The notes beneath the pieces are model-generated. The model saw only the letters and a list, made by a program, of their open reading frames with translations. It had not been told where the DNA came from and made no database searches. 39,045 nt of DNA, taken from the NCBI GenBank assembly GCA_964551545.1, contig CAZKCT010000017.1, positions 1-39,045 of the forward strand. The letters are read 5' to 3'. The position numbers and the translations under genes were made by a program. The first letter of the stretch is position 1. Each line of letters opens with the position of its first letter. Positions 23,623-30,596 of this stretch are shown here, one piece after another. Source of the stretch: Thiopontia sp964551545 (GTDB lineage: Bacteria > Pseudomonadota > Gammaproteobacteria > GCF-002020875).

Positions 23623-24018
23623 CTATTGTGATGACTGGCTGAGCTGTTCGGTCCGTTCTGCCTGCTTACGCACGGCATCATTATGCTCCTTGAAGCCCGC
23701 GTGAACCGCCTCGGCCAGCTCTTTTTGCTCGTTCAGTTTACCCCGTTCCAACGCAAAGGCAACCGCAACCTCAATCACAAAGAGGTGATCCATCGTCATC
23801 CTCGATGACTCACTCTTCTCCCCTCCCTCTGTCAGAGAACTTTCGCCCTGATCTTGCGAATAGACCTCTAACAGCGCATTGAGCAGGTCATAAACCTCCC
23901 CCACTTTGCGAAACTCTGAGGCGTGGTAAGCGCCATTGAGACTTGCCATACCAATCAGCCGTAACGCAGCAACAAAGTACTCGTCAGGGATGGTTGGAAT
24001 TTCAAACGCATCACTCAT
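23623..24018 (-). CDS. Uncharacterised protein following cysG
   Basis: 131 residues; I do not recognise the family. It appears cytoplasmic and mostly helical: a conserved-looking first half (IPDEYFVAALRLIGMASLNG, then FRKVGEVYDLLNALLEVY), an acidic/serine linker (about 54-72), a second helical part (VIEVAVAFALERGKLNEQKE) and a charged Gln-rich tail. No Cys, signal peptide or membrane segment. It starts three bases after cysG, so it is read with it. There is no strong ribosome binding site, which suggests coupling. A role near sirohaem or sulfur metabolism would rest on position alone. Confidence 0.7.
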   Translation of the reverse strand: MSDAFEIPTIPDEYFVAALRLIGMASLNGAYHASEFRKVGEVYDLLNALLEVYSQDQGESSLTEGGEKSESSRMTMDHLFVIEVAVAFALERGKLNEQKELAEAVHAGFKEHNDAVRKQAERTEQLSQSSQ

Positions 24019-24021
24019 AAA

Positions 24022-25449
24022 TTAGAAGACTCTTGGATCATTGCCACGCTGCTCATCGGGGTGGAACCAGTCAAGTTTGTCATGCAGGGTCACCACACTT
24101 CCGATAATGGTCAGTGTGGGGGGCTTGATCTTCGACTCACTGACGATCTGTGGCAGCGTTTGCAAAGTGCCAATGTACTCCTCTTGATCCGGGGTCGTCC
24201 CTTTCTGCACCAGTGCTGCCGGGGTTTCTGGATCCATCCCGTGCTCCATCAATTTAGCGGAGATGGTCTCGATCCCCTTCAATCCCATATAGAAGACGAT
24301 AGTCTGCCCTGGCTGCGCGAGCGCCTGCCAGTTAAGGTCTGAAGTGCCGTCCTTGAGGTGACCGGTCGCAAAGGTGACCGACTGCGCATGGTCACGATGG
24401 GTGAGCGGAATCCCCGCATAGGATGAAATCCCGGAGGCCGCAGTAATGCCTGGCACCACCTGAAACGGAATCTGGTTTTCTGCCAGCAGCTCAATCTCCT
24501 CGCCACCACGACCAAAGATGAAGGGGTCTCCACCCTTGAGACGACAGACCCGTTTCCCCTCTTTGGCCAGATCGACCAGCAATTGGTTGATCTGGTCTTG
24601 CGGCACAGAGTGGTTATCACGCTCTTTACCAACATACATACGGTCCGCATCCCGACGAGTGAGATCTAACACCGCTGGCGAGATCAGGCGATCATAGACC
24701 ACCACATCCGCCTGCTGCATCAGGCGCAGTGCACGGAAGGTCAGCAGATCAGGATCTCCTGGCCCTCCACCAATTAGGTAGACCTCACCACGGTTGAGTG
24801 GCTCATCTCCATTGGCTTGACAACAGGTCTCCACCATCTTGTTCAGTGCATGCTCCGCCTCATCAGTGCGACCCGAGAAGATCATCTCAGCAATAGGCCC
24901 TTGGAACGCCTTCTCCCAGAAGAGACGGCGATTTTTTGGATCAACTTTCTCCTTCACCTTTTCACGGAACTGGGCTGCCAGCGTTGCAAATTGCCCATAT
25001 GCGGCGGGAATCATCGATTCTAGGCGAGAACGGATCAGGCGCGCCAGAACCGGTGAGGCACCACCAGTAGAGATCGCGGCCACGACCGGAGAGCGGTCAA
25101 TAATTGATGGTGTAATGAAGTTACAGAGTGACGGGGTATCCACCACATTCACCGGAATATTCTGCGCTTTCGCCAGCTCAGAGGCCTGACGATTCACCGC
25201 CCCATCATTGGTTGCAGCATAAACGAGCGCATGCTCACCTATCTGCGCTGCAGAAAATGACGACTGGCTCCAGGCGATCTCCCCCTGCTGATGGAAGTCG
25301 TCCATTGTGCTGCCCAATTCTGGCGCAACAACATCGACTTCAGCCCCTGCCCGCAACAACATCTGCACCTTGCGCGCAGCCACCTCACCACCACCCACAA
25401 TCAGGCAACGACGACCTTTTACATCCATGAAAATCGGTAAATAATCCAT
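24022..25449 (-). CDS. cysG: Sirohaem synthase (trifunctional)
   Basis: Makes sirohaem from uroporphyrinogen III for sulfite/nitrite reductases. 475 residues (E. coli 457). N-terminal CysG-B half: GGGEVAARKVQMLL NAD site and SPVVAAISTGGASPVLARL, giving precorrin-2 dehydrogenase and ferrochelatase. C-terminal CysG-A half from about 222: VYLIGGGPGDPDLLTFRAL and CRLKGGDPFIFGRGGEE, the SAM uroporphyrinogen III methyltransferase. The tail is slightly extended. It begins ten bases after serS. Confidence 0.97.
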   Translation of the reverse strand: MDYLPIFMDVKGRRCLIVGGGEVAARKVQMLLRAGAEVDVVAPELGSTMDDFHQQGEIAWSQSSFSAAQIGEHALVYAATNDGAVNRQASELAKAQNIPVNVVDTPSLCNFITPSIIDRSPVVAAISTGGASPVLARLIRSRLESMIPAAYGQFATLAAQFREKVKEKVDPKNRRLFWEKAFQGPIAEMIFSGRTDEAEHALNKMVETCCQANGDEPLNRGEVYLIGGGPGDPDLLTFRALRLMQQADVVVYDRLISPAVLDLTRRDADRMYVGKERDNHSVPQDQINQLLVDLAKEGKRVCRLKGGDPFIFGRGGEEIELLAENQIPFQVVPGITAASGISSYAGIPLTHRDHAQSVTFATGHLKDGTSDLNWQALAQPGQTIVFYMGLKGIETISAKLMEHGMDPETPAALVQKGTTPDQEEYIGTLQTLPQIVSESKIKPPTLTIIGSVVTLHDKLDWFHPDEQRGNDPRVF

Positions 25450-25459
25450 GCTCTATTCT

Positions 25460-26767
25460 CTATTCAGAAAGACAAATTCTCTCAACGTCCCCCATATACC
25501 TACGCAGCGCCTCAGGCACTACAATCGAACCATTCTCCTGCTGATAATTCTCCATCACCGCCACCAGGGTACGACCGACCGCCAGCCCGGAACCATTCAG
25601 GGTATGCAGTAATTCTGGCTTTCCGGTCTCTGGATTACGCCAGCGTGCCTGCATCCGACGTGCCTGGAACTCCTCGAAGTTACTGCAGGAGGATATCTCA
25701 CGATAAGCACTCTGCCCCGGCAACCACACCTCCAGGTCGTAAGTCTTAGCTGCGGAAAAACCGATATCTCCAGTACAAAGAGTAACCACTCGGTAGGGTA
25801 GCTCTAGCTTCTGCAGAATCGCCTCCGCATTTGCAGTCAGTGAGTCCAGTGCTGCATAGGAGTCTTCGGGGCGCACCATCTGCACCAGCTCCACCTTCTC
25901 AAATTGGTGCTGACGAATCATGCCGCGGGTGTCTCGCCCATAGGATCCCGCCTCGCTGCGAAAACAGGGGGTGTGCGCCACAAACTTACGCGGCAGATCT
26001 TCCGCCTGCTGAATCTCATTGCGGGCAACATTGGTGACCGGCACCTCTGCGGTCGGAATCAGGTAGTAATCTCGCGCCTGCTCCTCTTCAGGAATGCCAG
26101 CCGTACCGAGGGCAAACAGGTCCTCCTTGAATTTAGGAAGCTGGCCAGTGCCACGAAGACTATCTGCATTGACCACGTAAGGGACGTAGAGCTCAGTATA
26201 GCCATGTTCAGCCGTATGCGTATCGAGCATCAATTGAATCAGGGCACGATGGAGGCGGGCAATCTCTCCCTGCATCACCACAAAACGGGAACCGGTGATC
26301 TTCGCCGCCAGTTCAAAATCCATGCCATTCAGCGCAACCCCGAGGTCAACATGATCTTTGGCCTCAAAATCGAGCGCAGTGGGCTCGCCCCAACGGCGAA
26401 TCTCTACATTTTCCTCCTCTCCTTTGCCATCAGGCGTGGAGTCATGAGGGATATTGGGTACTCCCATCATCAGATCACTCATCTCTGACTGAATTTTGTT
26501 CAGATCAACCTCTGCCTGCTCCAGGTCCTGCTTGATTTGCGCGACTTCGGCCAGCAGTGGCTGAATATCCTCCCCTTTGGCCTTGGCCTGACCGATCCCT
26601 TTGGATTTTCTGTTGCGCTGACTCTGCAGCTCTTCAGTACGCACCTGCGTCTCTTTACGACGCGCCTCCAGCGCAACCAGGTGGTCATGATCCAGCACAA
26701 AGCCGCGGCGCGCCAATCCGGCCACCACGCCTTGCAAATCGTCTCTTACTCGTTTGGGGTCTAACAT
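25460..26767 (-). CDS. serS: Seryl-tRNA synthetase
   Basis: Class II aminoacyl-tRNA synthetase charging tRNA-Ser and tRNA-Sec. 435 residues, normal length. N-terminal long antiparallel coiled coil (about 30-100) that holds the tRNA extra arm; then motif 2 (CFRSEAGSYGRDTRGMIRQH) and motif 3 (NGSGLAVGRTLVAVMENYQ). It starts at ATG 26767 with only a weak ribosome binding site. It heads serS-cysG-unknown-CBS. Confidence 0.98.
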   Translation of the reverse strand: MLDPKRVRDDLQGVVAGLARRGFVLDHDHLVALEARRKETQVRTEELQSQRNRKSKGIGQAKAKGEDIQPLLAEVAQIKQDLEQAEVDLNKIQSEMSDLMMGVPNIPHDSTPDGKGEEENVEIRRWGEPTALDFEAKDHVDLGVALNGMDFELAAKITGSRFVVMQGEIARLHRALIQLMLDTHTAEHGYTELYVPYVVNADSLRGTGQLPKFKEDLFALGTAGIPEEEQARDYYLIPTAEVPVTNVARNEIQQAEDLPRKFVAHTPCFRSEAGSYGRDTRGMIRQHQFEKVELVQMVRPEDSYAALDSLTANAEAILQKLELPYRVVTLCTGDIGFSAAKTYDLEVWLPGQSAYREISSCSNFEEFQARRMQARWRNPETGKPELLHTLNGSGLAVGRTLVAVMENYQQENGSIVVPEALRRYMGDVERICLSE

Positions 26768-26917
26768 AATTCAGTCGCTTATCATCTATTCTGCATCCCA
26801 ACTCGCGCTATGAGCTGGATCAATTATCTCAACAAGATTCCAAAAAATCCCGCGCAGCCTCAACCTCTCTACGGTTCATCAAAACACTTACCCGACACCA
26901 CTTTTCTCAGCTGAATC

Positions 26918-27298
26918 TCAGCTCCCCCATATCGCCCGTCCAGCGGTAACACCCACCCAGGCCAAGCCAACACAAATCACCACACTGCCGGCCATATTGA
27001 GGAGTGCCCGCCCAACCTCACCACTCTCCAGTAGGTTGAGGGTCTCCAACGAAAAGGTAGAGAAGGTGGTAAAGGCTCCAAGGAAGCCGACCAAGAGGAA
27101 GGCTTTCCACTGTGGTCCCAGCGCCATACGCTCCGTCAGCAGCACAAACAGCAGCCCGATCAACAGTGAGCCGATGGCGTTCACCATGAGCGTACCCCAC
27201 GGAAACCCTCGGCCCAACCACTGGTAGACACCACTGGAAACCCAGTAGCGCATCACCGCGCCTGCGGCACCTCCGGCAGCAATCACAATCAGTTGCAT
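26918..27298 (-). CDS. crcB: Fluoride exporter CrcB/Fluc
   Basis: Small four-helix inner-membrane protein that works as a dual-topology dimer forming a fluoride channel. 126 residues. The family signature GAFTTFSTFS is at 75-84, preceded by WGTLMVNAIGSLLIG with the conserved Asn. The start has GGAG six bases upstream. A TATAAT is found at 27312-27307 (minus), but it would give a nearly leaderless transcript and has no -35 box. No fluoride riboswitch is recognisable upstream. In related genomes crcB lies between rarA and serS, as here. Confidence 0.95.
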   Translation of the reverse strand: MQLIVIAAGGAAGAVMRYWVSSGVYQWLGRGFPWGTLMVNAIGSLLIGLLFVLLTERMALGPQWKAFLLVGFLGAFTTFSTFSLETLNLLESGEVGRALLNMAGSVVICVGLAWVGVTAGRAIWGS

Positions 27299-27378
27299 GG
27301 CTCCGCATTATACCCGGATCATGTAGCCCCAACAGCTATGGAATGGATCGAATAGCGGTTTAATATTAGAAAAACAAT

Positions 27379-27394
27379 TACGTATTTCTACGTA
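27379..27394. promoter_or_regulatory. Probable operator: TACGTA-N4-TACGTA
   Basis: Two self-complementary TACGTA hexamers separated by TTTC make a 16-base element that reads nearly the same on both strands (10-base repeat distance, one helical turn). This is the form of a site for a dimeric regulator. It lies in an A/T-rich tract; CTGTC-ga-GACAG (27399-27410) follows. I cannot name the regulator. It is 81 bases upstream of crcB and equally close to the structured segment on the plus strand, so the controlled direction is not decided. Confidence 0.45.
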
Positions 27395-27430
27395 TTGTCT
27401 GTCGAGACAGTTCCAGTAGGATGGTTCGTG

Positions 27431-27480
27431 GACGGGGTGGCCTGACTGAGAAACACCCGTCTACTGCGATCAGGCCGCCC
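27431..27480 (+). ncRNA. Candidate structured RNA element with two alternative hairpins
   Basis: Hairpin A pairs GACGGGGTG (27431-27439) with CACCCGTC (27454-27461), eight pairs and one bulged G. Hairpin B pairs GGGTGGCCTGA (27435-27445) with TCAGGCCGCCC (27470-27480), eleven pairs including one G-U. They share 27435-27439, so only one can form. CTGAGA-aa-CACCCG in the middle looks like a piece of the thiamine riboswitch, but the second half of that switch is not there. No poly-T run follows. A transcript has not been shown. Confidence 0.33.
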
Positions 27481-27493
27481 TAGTTCACTAATC

Positions 27494-27541
27494 TTGCTGT
27501 CTCAGACTTCAAATGGAGCATTTGCCTCCAGACAACAGCAA
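27494..27541. repeat. Imperfect hairpin after msrAB
   Basis: Outer pair TTGCTG/CAGCAA (27494-27499 with 27536-27541), inner pair TGGAG/CTCCA (27514-27518 with 27526-27530). It lies 14 bases beyond the msrAB stop on the minus strand. There is no T-run on either side, so termination there would need Rho or the element only protects the mRNA end. Confidence 0.35.
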
Positions 27542-27554
27542 AAACTCCCCCCCT

Positions 27555-28670
27555 TTATTCTGATTTCTCTGAGCGCCGTTCAAACTGCTCCAGGTAGCGC
27601 CCGTACCCCTGCTGTTCCAGTTGATCTTTAGGGATAAACCGCAAGGATGCTGAGTTGATACAGTAGCGTAGACCGGTTGGCGCCGGACCATCCGGAAACA
27701 GGTGCCCCAAATGAGAATCCGCTTGTCGACTACGCACCTCTGTCCTGACCGAGAAAAAGAGCTTTCGATCCTCTTTCTCCGTCACCACCTCTTCATCAAT
27801 CGGACGCACAAAACTGGGCCAACCTGTTCCTGAATCGTACTTGTCGATAGAGCTGAACAGTGGCTCGCCAGAGACCACATCCACATAAATCCCCTCCGCC
27901 TTATTGTCCCAATAGGCATTCTCAAAGGCACGCTCCGTACCCTCCTCCTGCGTCACTTCGTACTGCTGCGAGGTAAGCTGTTGTCGCAACAGGGCATCAT
28001 CCGGTTTTTGATAACCCGAGACAGGCGCAGAATCATCACCCCAGGTCTGCTTAATATATTGATCTCGCCCCGATCCGGCACGGTAGCGTTTGTAGTGCAT
28101 CGGATCCTTTTTATAGAAATCCTGGTGATACTCCTCCGCTCGATAGAATGGCTTCGCCGGTAACAACGCTGTCACAACAGGGCGGTCATAGCGCCCTGAC
28201 TGCCCAAGCGTGTCGATAGAGGTTTCTGCTGTAACCCGCTGCGCTTCATTGAGGTAAAAGATTGCCGAGCGGTACTGGCTTCCACGGTCGACAAAAGAGC
28301 CTCCATCGTCAGTGGGATCAATCTGTCGCCAGAAGGTATCGAGCAAAGTCTGATAACTGATCTGTGTGGGATCGTAGAGCACCTCGATGGCCTCTAGATG
28401 GCCTGTCGCCCCGGTCGAAATCTGCTGATAGGTCGGATGCTCACTCTCTCCACCGGTATACCCGGATTCAACACTTGTGACGCCCTCCAACTTCTCGAAG
28501 GGTGGCTCCATGCACCAGAAGCAACCACCCGCAAAAATCGCCCGCTCAAGGAGGCGCTCATCCTTCTCTTGCCCCATTCCACTCTCCTGTTGATTGCGAC
28601 TTGTCATTACCCCGGTAAGAAACCCGAGGATCAGTAATAGTGCTGTTATCGTTGCCCAGAGACGAACCAT
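27555..28670 (-). CDS. msrAB: Exported methionine sulfoxide reductase, MsrA-MsrB fusion
   Basis: Repairs both S- and R-methionine sulfoxide. 371 residues: an N-terminal hydrophobic segment (LWATITALLLILGFLTGVM, 4-22) that exports or anchors it; the MsrA domain with AGGCFWCME (catalytic Cys50 and Cys53) and GYTGGESEHPTYQQI; then the MsrB domain with YDSGTGWPSF, RSRQADSHLGHLF and RYCINSASLRF (catalytic Cys about 337). The metal-binding CxxC pairs of zinc-type MsrB are absent, and GTGWPSF has Thr where E. coli MsrB has Cys. It begins nine bases after rarA; GAGGG touches the ATG, so translation is probably coupled. Electrons would need a periplasmic thiol donor that is not seen here. Confidence 0.95.
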   Translation of the reverse strand: MVRLWATITALLLILGFLTGVMTSRNQQESGMGQEKDERLLERAIFAGGCFWCMEPPFEKLEGVTSVESGYTGGESEHPTYQQISTGATGHLEAIEVLYDPTQISYQTLLDTFWRQIDPTDDGGSFVDRGSQYRSAIFYLNEAQRVTAETSIDTLGQSGRYDRPVVTALLPAKPFYRAEEYHQDFYKKDPMHYKRYRAGSGRDQYIKQTWGDDSAPVSGYQKPDDALLRQQLTSQQYEVTQEEGTERAFENAYWDNKAEGIYVDVVSGEPLFSSIDKYDSGTGWPSFVRPIDEEVVTEKEDRKLFFSVRTEVRSRQADSHLGHLFPDGPAPTGLRYCINSASLRFIPKDQLEQQGYGRYLEQFERRSEKSE

Positions 28671-28679
28671 CCCTCAACG

Positions 28680-29960
28680 CTACTGTTTTTTTGCCACCTC
28701 GTCCAGCTGTCGCAGGTAGGCGAGCCGCTCTTTGATCTTAATCTCCATGCCACGTTCAACCGGTCGATAGTAGTTGCGCGACTCAAGCGCATCAGGAAAG
28801 TAGTGTTCTCCTGCGGCATAACCATCTGGTTCATCATGCGCATAGCGGTAAGCATGGCCATACCCCAACTCTTTCATCACCTTAGTCGGCGCATTACGCA
28901 GATGGACCGGCACTTCCGCAGAGCCACTGCTCTTCACATCCGCTAACACCTCATTCCATGCCTTGTAGATGGCGTTGCTTTTGGGGGCAATCGCCAGATA
29001 ACTGATCGCCTGTGCTATTGCCAATTCCCCTTCCGGGCTACCCAGCCGCTCATAACTCTCCCAACCGTTGAGCGCCATCTGCAACGCCCGTGGATCGGCA
29101 TTGCCGATATCTTCACTGGCCATCCGCACCACCCGCCGCGCCACATAGAGCGGATCAACACCACCATCGATCATGCGTGCAAACCAGTAGAGGGCTGCAT
29201 CTGGATTGGATCCCCGCACCGACTTGTGAAGCGCGGAGATCTGCTCATAGAAGGCATCTCCCCCTTTGTCGAAACGACGACTTCCCTCCGCAATCACTTG
29301 GGCAATCTGCTCCGCAGTGACCCTTCCATCTTCTTGCTCTGCAGCAAGAGTGATAACGATCTCCAGAATATTGAGTGCGCGTCGTGCATCACCATCCGCA
29401 GCCGTCACAACCTGCTCTAGCCCCTCTTCAGGAAGAAGCAGTGCGCTCCCCTCCTGACTGATCGCCTGCTCAACAATCTGCCGAAGCGCTGCCGTATCGA
29501 GCGGCTTGAGGCGATAGAGCCGTGCCCGCGACAACAGTGCGTTGTTGAGCTCAAACGAGGGGTTCTCCGTTGTTGCCCCCACAAAAATAAAGGTGCCATC
29601 CTCCACATGGGGAAGAAAGGCATCCTGCTGACTCTTGTTGAAGCGGTGCACCTCATCGACAAACAACAGGGTGCTTCCCCCTCGGTGCTGCGACTGCTTT
29701 GCCTGCTCAATGGCTGCACGAATCTCTTTGACCCCGGAGAGAACCGCTGAGATGGAGAGAAAATCGGCCTGGGAGTAGTGGGCAATCAACCGGGCCAGCG
29801 TCGTCTTTCCAGTACCAGGTGGCCCCCAGAAAAGCATGGAGTGGAGATTTCCAGACTCAATCGTCTGCCGCAGTGGCCGACCCACGCCCAACAAGTGCTC
29901 CTGCCCGACAAATCTCTCCAGCGATTCAGGGCGCATTCGCTCTGCGAGTGGCACTCCCAT
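28680..29960 (-). CDS. rarA: Replication-associated recombination protein A (AAA+ ATPase)
   Basis: MgsA/RarA clamp-loader-like ATPase acting at stalled replication forks. 426 residues, usual length. Walker A GPPGTGKT (46-53), Walker B LLFVDEVHRFNKSQQDAFL, sensor GATTENPSFELNNALLSR, and the C-terminal tetramerisation domain with HKSVRGSNPDAALYWFARM. It follows lolA after nine bases; the lolA-rarA-msrAB-crcB order resembles other gammaproteobacteria where ftsK-lolA-rarA are together. Confidence 0.97.
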   Translation of the reverse strand: MGVPLAERMRPESLERFVGQEHLLGVGRPLRQTIESGNLHSMLFWGPPGTGKTTLARLIAHYSQADFLSISAVLSGVKEIRAAIEQAKQSQHRGGSTLLFVDEVHRFNKSQQDAFLPHVEDGTFIFVGATTENPSFELNNALLSRARLYRLKPLDTAALRQIVEQAISQEGSALLLPEEGLEQVVTAADGDARRALNILEIVITLAAEQEDGRVTAEQIAQVIAEGSRRFDKGGDAFYEQISALHKSVRGSNPDAALYWFARMIDGGVDPLYVARRVVRMASEDIGNADPRALQMALNGWESYERLGSPEGELAIAQAISYLAIAPKSNAIYKAWNEVLADVKSSGSAEVPVHLRNAPTKVMKELGYGHAYRYAHDEPDGYAAGEHYFPDALESRNYYRPVERGMEIKIKERLAYLRQLDEVAKKQ

Positions 29961-29969
29961 CCGGTCCCC

Positions 29970-30596
29970 CTACAGCTCGCCCACGACATCAACCCCTGCA
30001 GGCGGAGTGAAACGGAACCGCTCTTCCGGCAGGGTGATATTGCGCATCAAATCCAGTAATTCGATCCGGGTTCTCTGTCCAAGGCTATCTATCACCTCAA
30101 TGATTCGAAGCTGTTCCTCATCCATCGCCACCCGCAACTGCTCAAACCCGCCCGGCCGCAAGGGGGCTAACTCCGCCCATTGGTAATTTCCCCGCTGTCC
30201 TAGAGGATGAATAACGAACTGCTGCTGCAGTGAGTTTCCATCCGTTAGCAGCGCCGCTGGAGTATTGGCAAGCGCCTCTTGCTGTGGATGGACCGTCACC
30301 TGCTCCAGGTCAGGATCATGAATCCAGATTCGCTCTCCATCACCCACCACCTCCTGCAGATAAGGGGACTGAGTCTGCCAACGGAAACGGCCGGGGCGCA
30401 ACACCAGCAACGTCCCCAGGCTCTCCTCGATCAGCTCTCCATCCCCTCCCCAAACCTGCTGCTGAAACCCGCCTTGAAGGCTCTTCAAGCTCGAGAAATA
30501 GTGGTGTACACGTTGTTCAATCGGCTCTGCGGCATTCACGCCCCCCTGCAAAAGAAGCATAAGCAGAGCCACCCCGAGCACAATATTCCGTAACAT
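29970..30596 (-). CDS. lolA: Outer-membrane lipoprotein carrier protein LolA
   Basis: Periplasmic chaperone that takes lipoproteins from LolCDE to LolB. 208 residues, usual length. Signal peptide NIVLGVALLMLLLQGGVNAA (cleavage near 23), then SLKSLQGGFQQQVWGGDG and LVLRPGRFRWQTQSPY, typical of LolA. The ATG overlaps the ftsK stop by one base (TGATG), and rarA starts nine bases after the stop. Confidence 0.95.
   Translation of the reverse strand: MLRNIVLGVALLMLLLQGGVNAAEPIEQRVHHYFSSLKSLQGGFQQQVWGGDGELIEESLGTLLVLRPGRFRWQTQSPYLQEVVGDGERIWIHDPDLEQVTVHPQQEALANTPAALLTDGNSLQQQFVIHPLGQRGNYQWAELAPLRPGGFEQLRVAMDEEQLRIIEVIDSLGQRTRIELLDLMRNITLPEERFRFTPPAGVDVVGEL

Larger units (their letters stand above)
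27299..27554. other. 256-base gap between crcB and msrAB with doubled TACGTA site and structured segment
   Basis: No long reading frame. It contains in order (plus strand): ATTATA box (27307-27312), an A/T-rich stretch (27358-27378), two TACGTA palindromes (27379-27394), CTGTC-ga-GACAG (27399-27410), a 20-codon frame (27421-27483), two mutually exclusive hairpins (27431-27480), and a larger hairpin (27494-27541) at the 3' end of msrAB. I could not name any known RNA family that fits the whole. Separate entries give the sub-elements. Confidence 0.6.

Noticed and set aside
27307..27312. TATAAT as true promoter of crcB
   Set aside because: It is only nine bases before the ATG and has no -35; it would remove the GGAG ribosome binding site from the message. 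Left as a remark only.
27299..27480. Fluoride riboswitch before crcB
   Set aside because: The conserved GG-GAUGG / GUUCGCC core and pseudoknot of the crcB motif cannot be found in the right place on the minus strand.
27431..27480. Thiamine (TPP) riboswitch
   Set aside because: GGGGTG...CTGAGA-aa-CACCCG resembles the first arm, but the second arm (ACCTGAT...GCGTAGGGA) and a downstream thiamine gene are missing.
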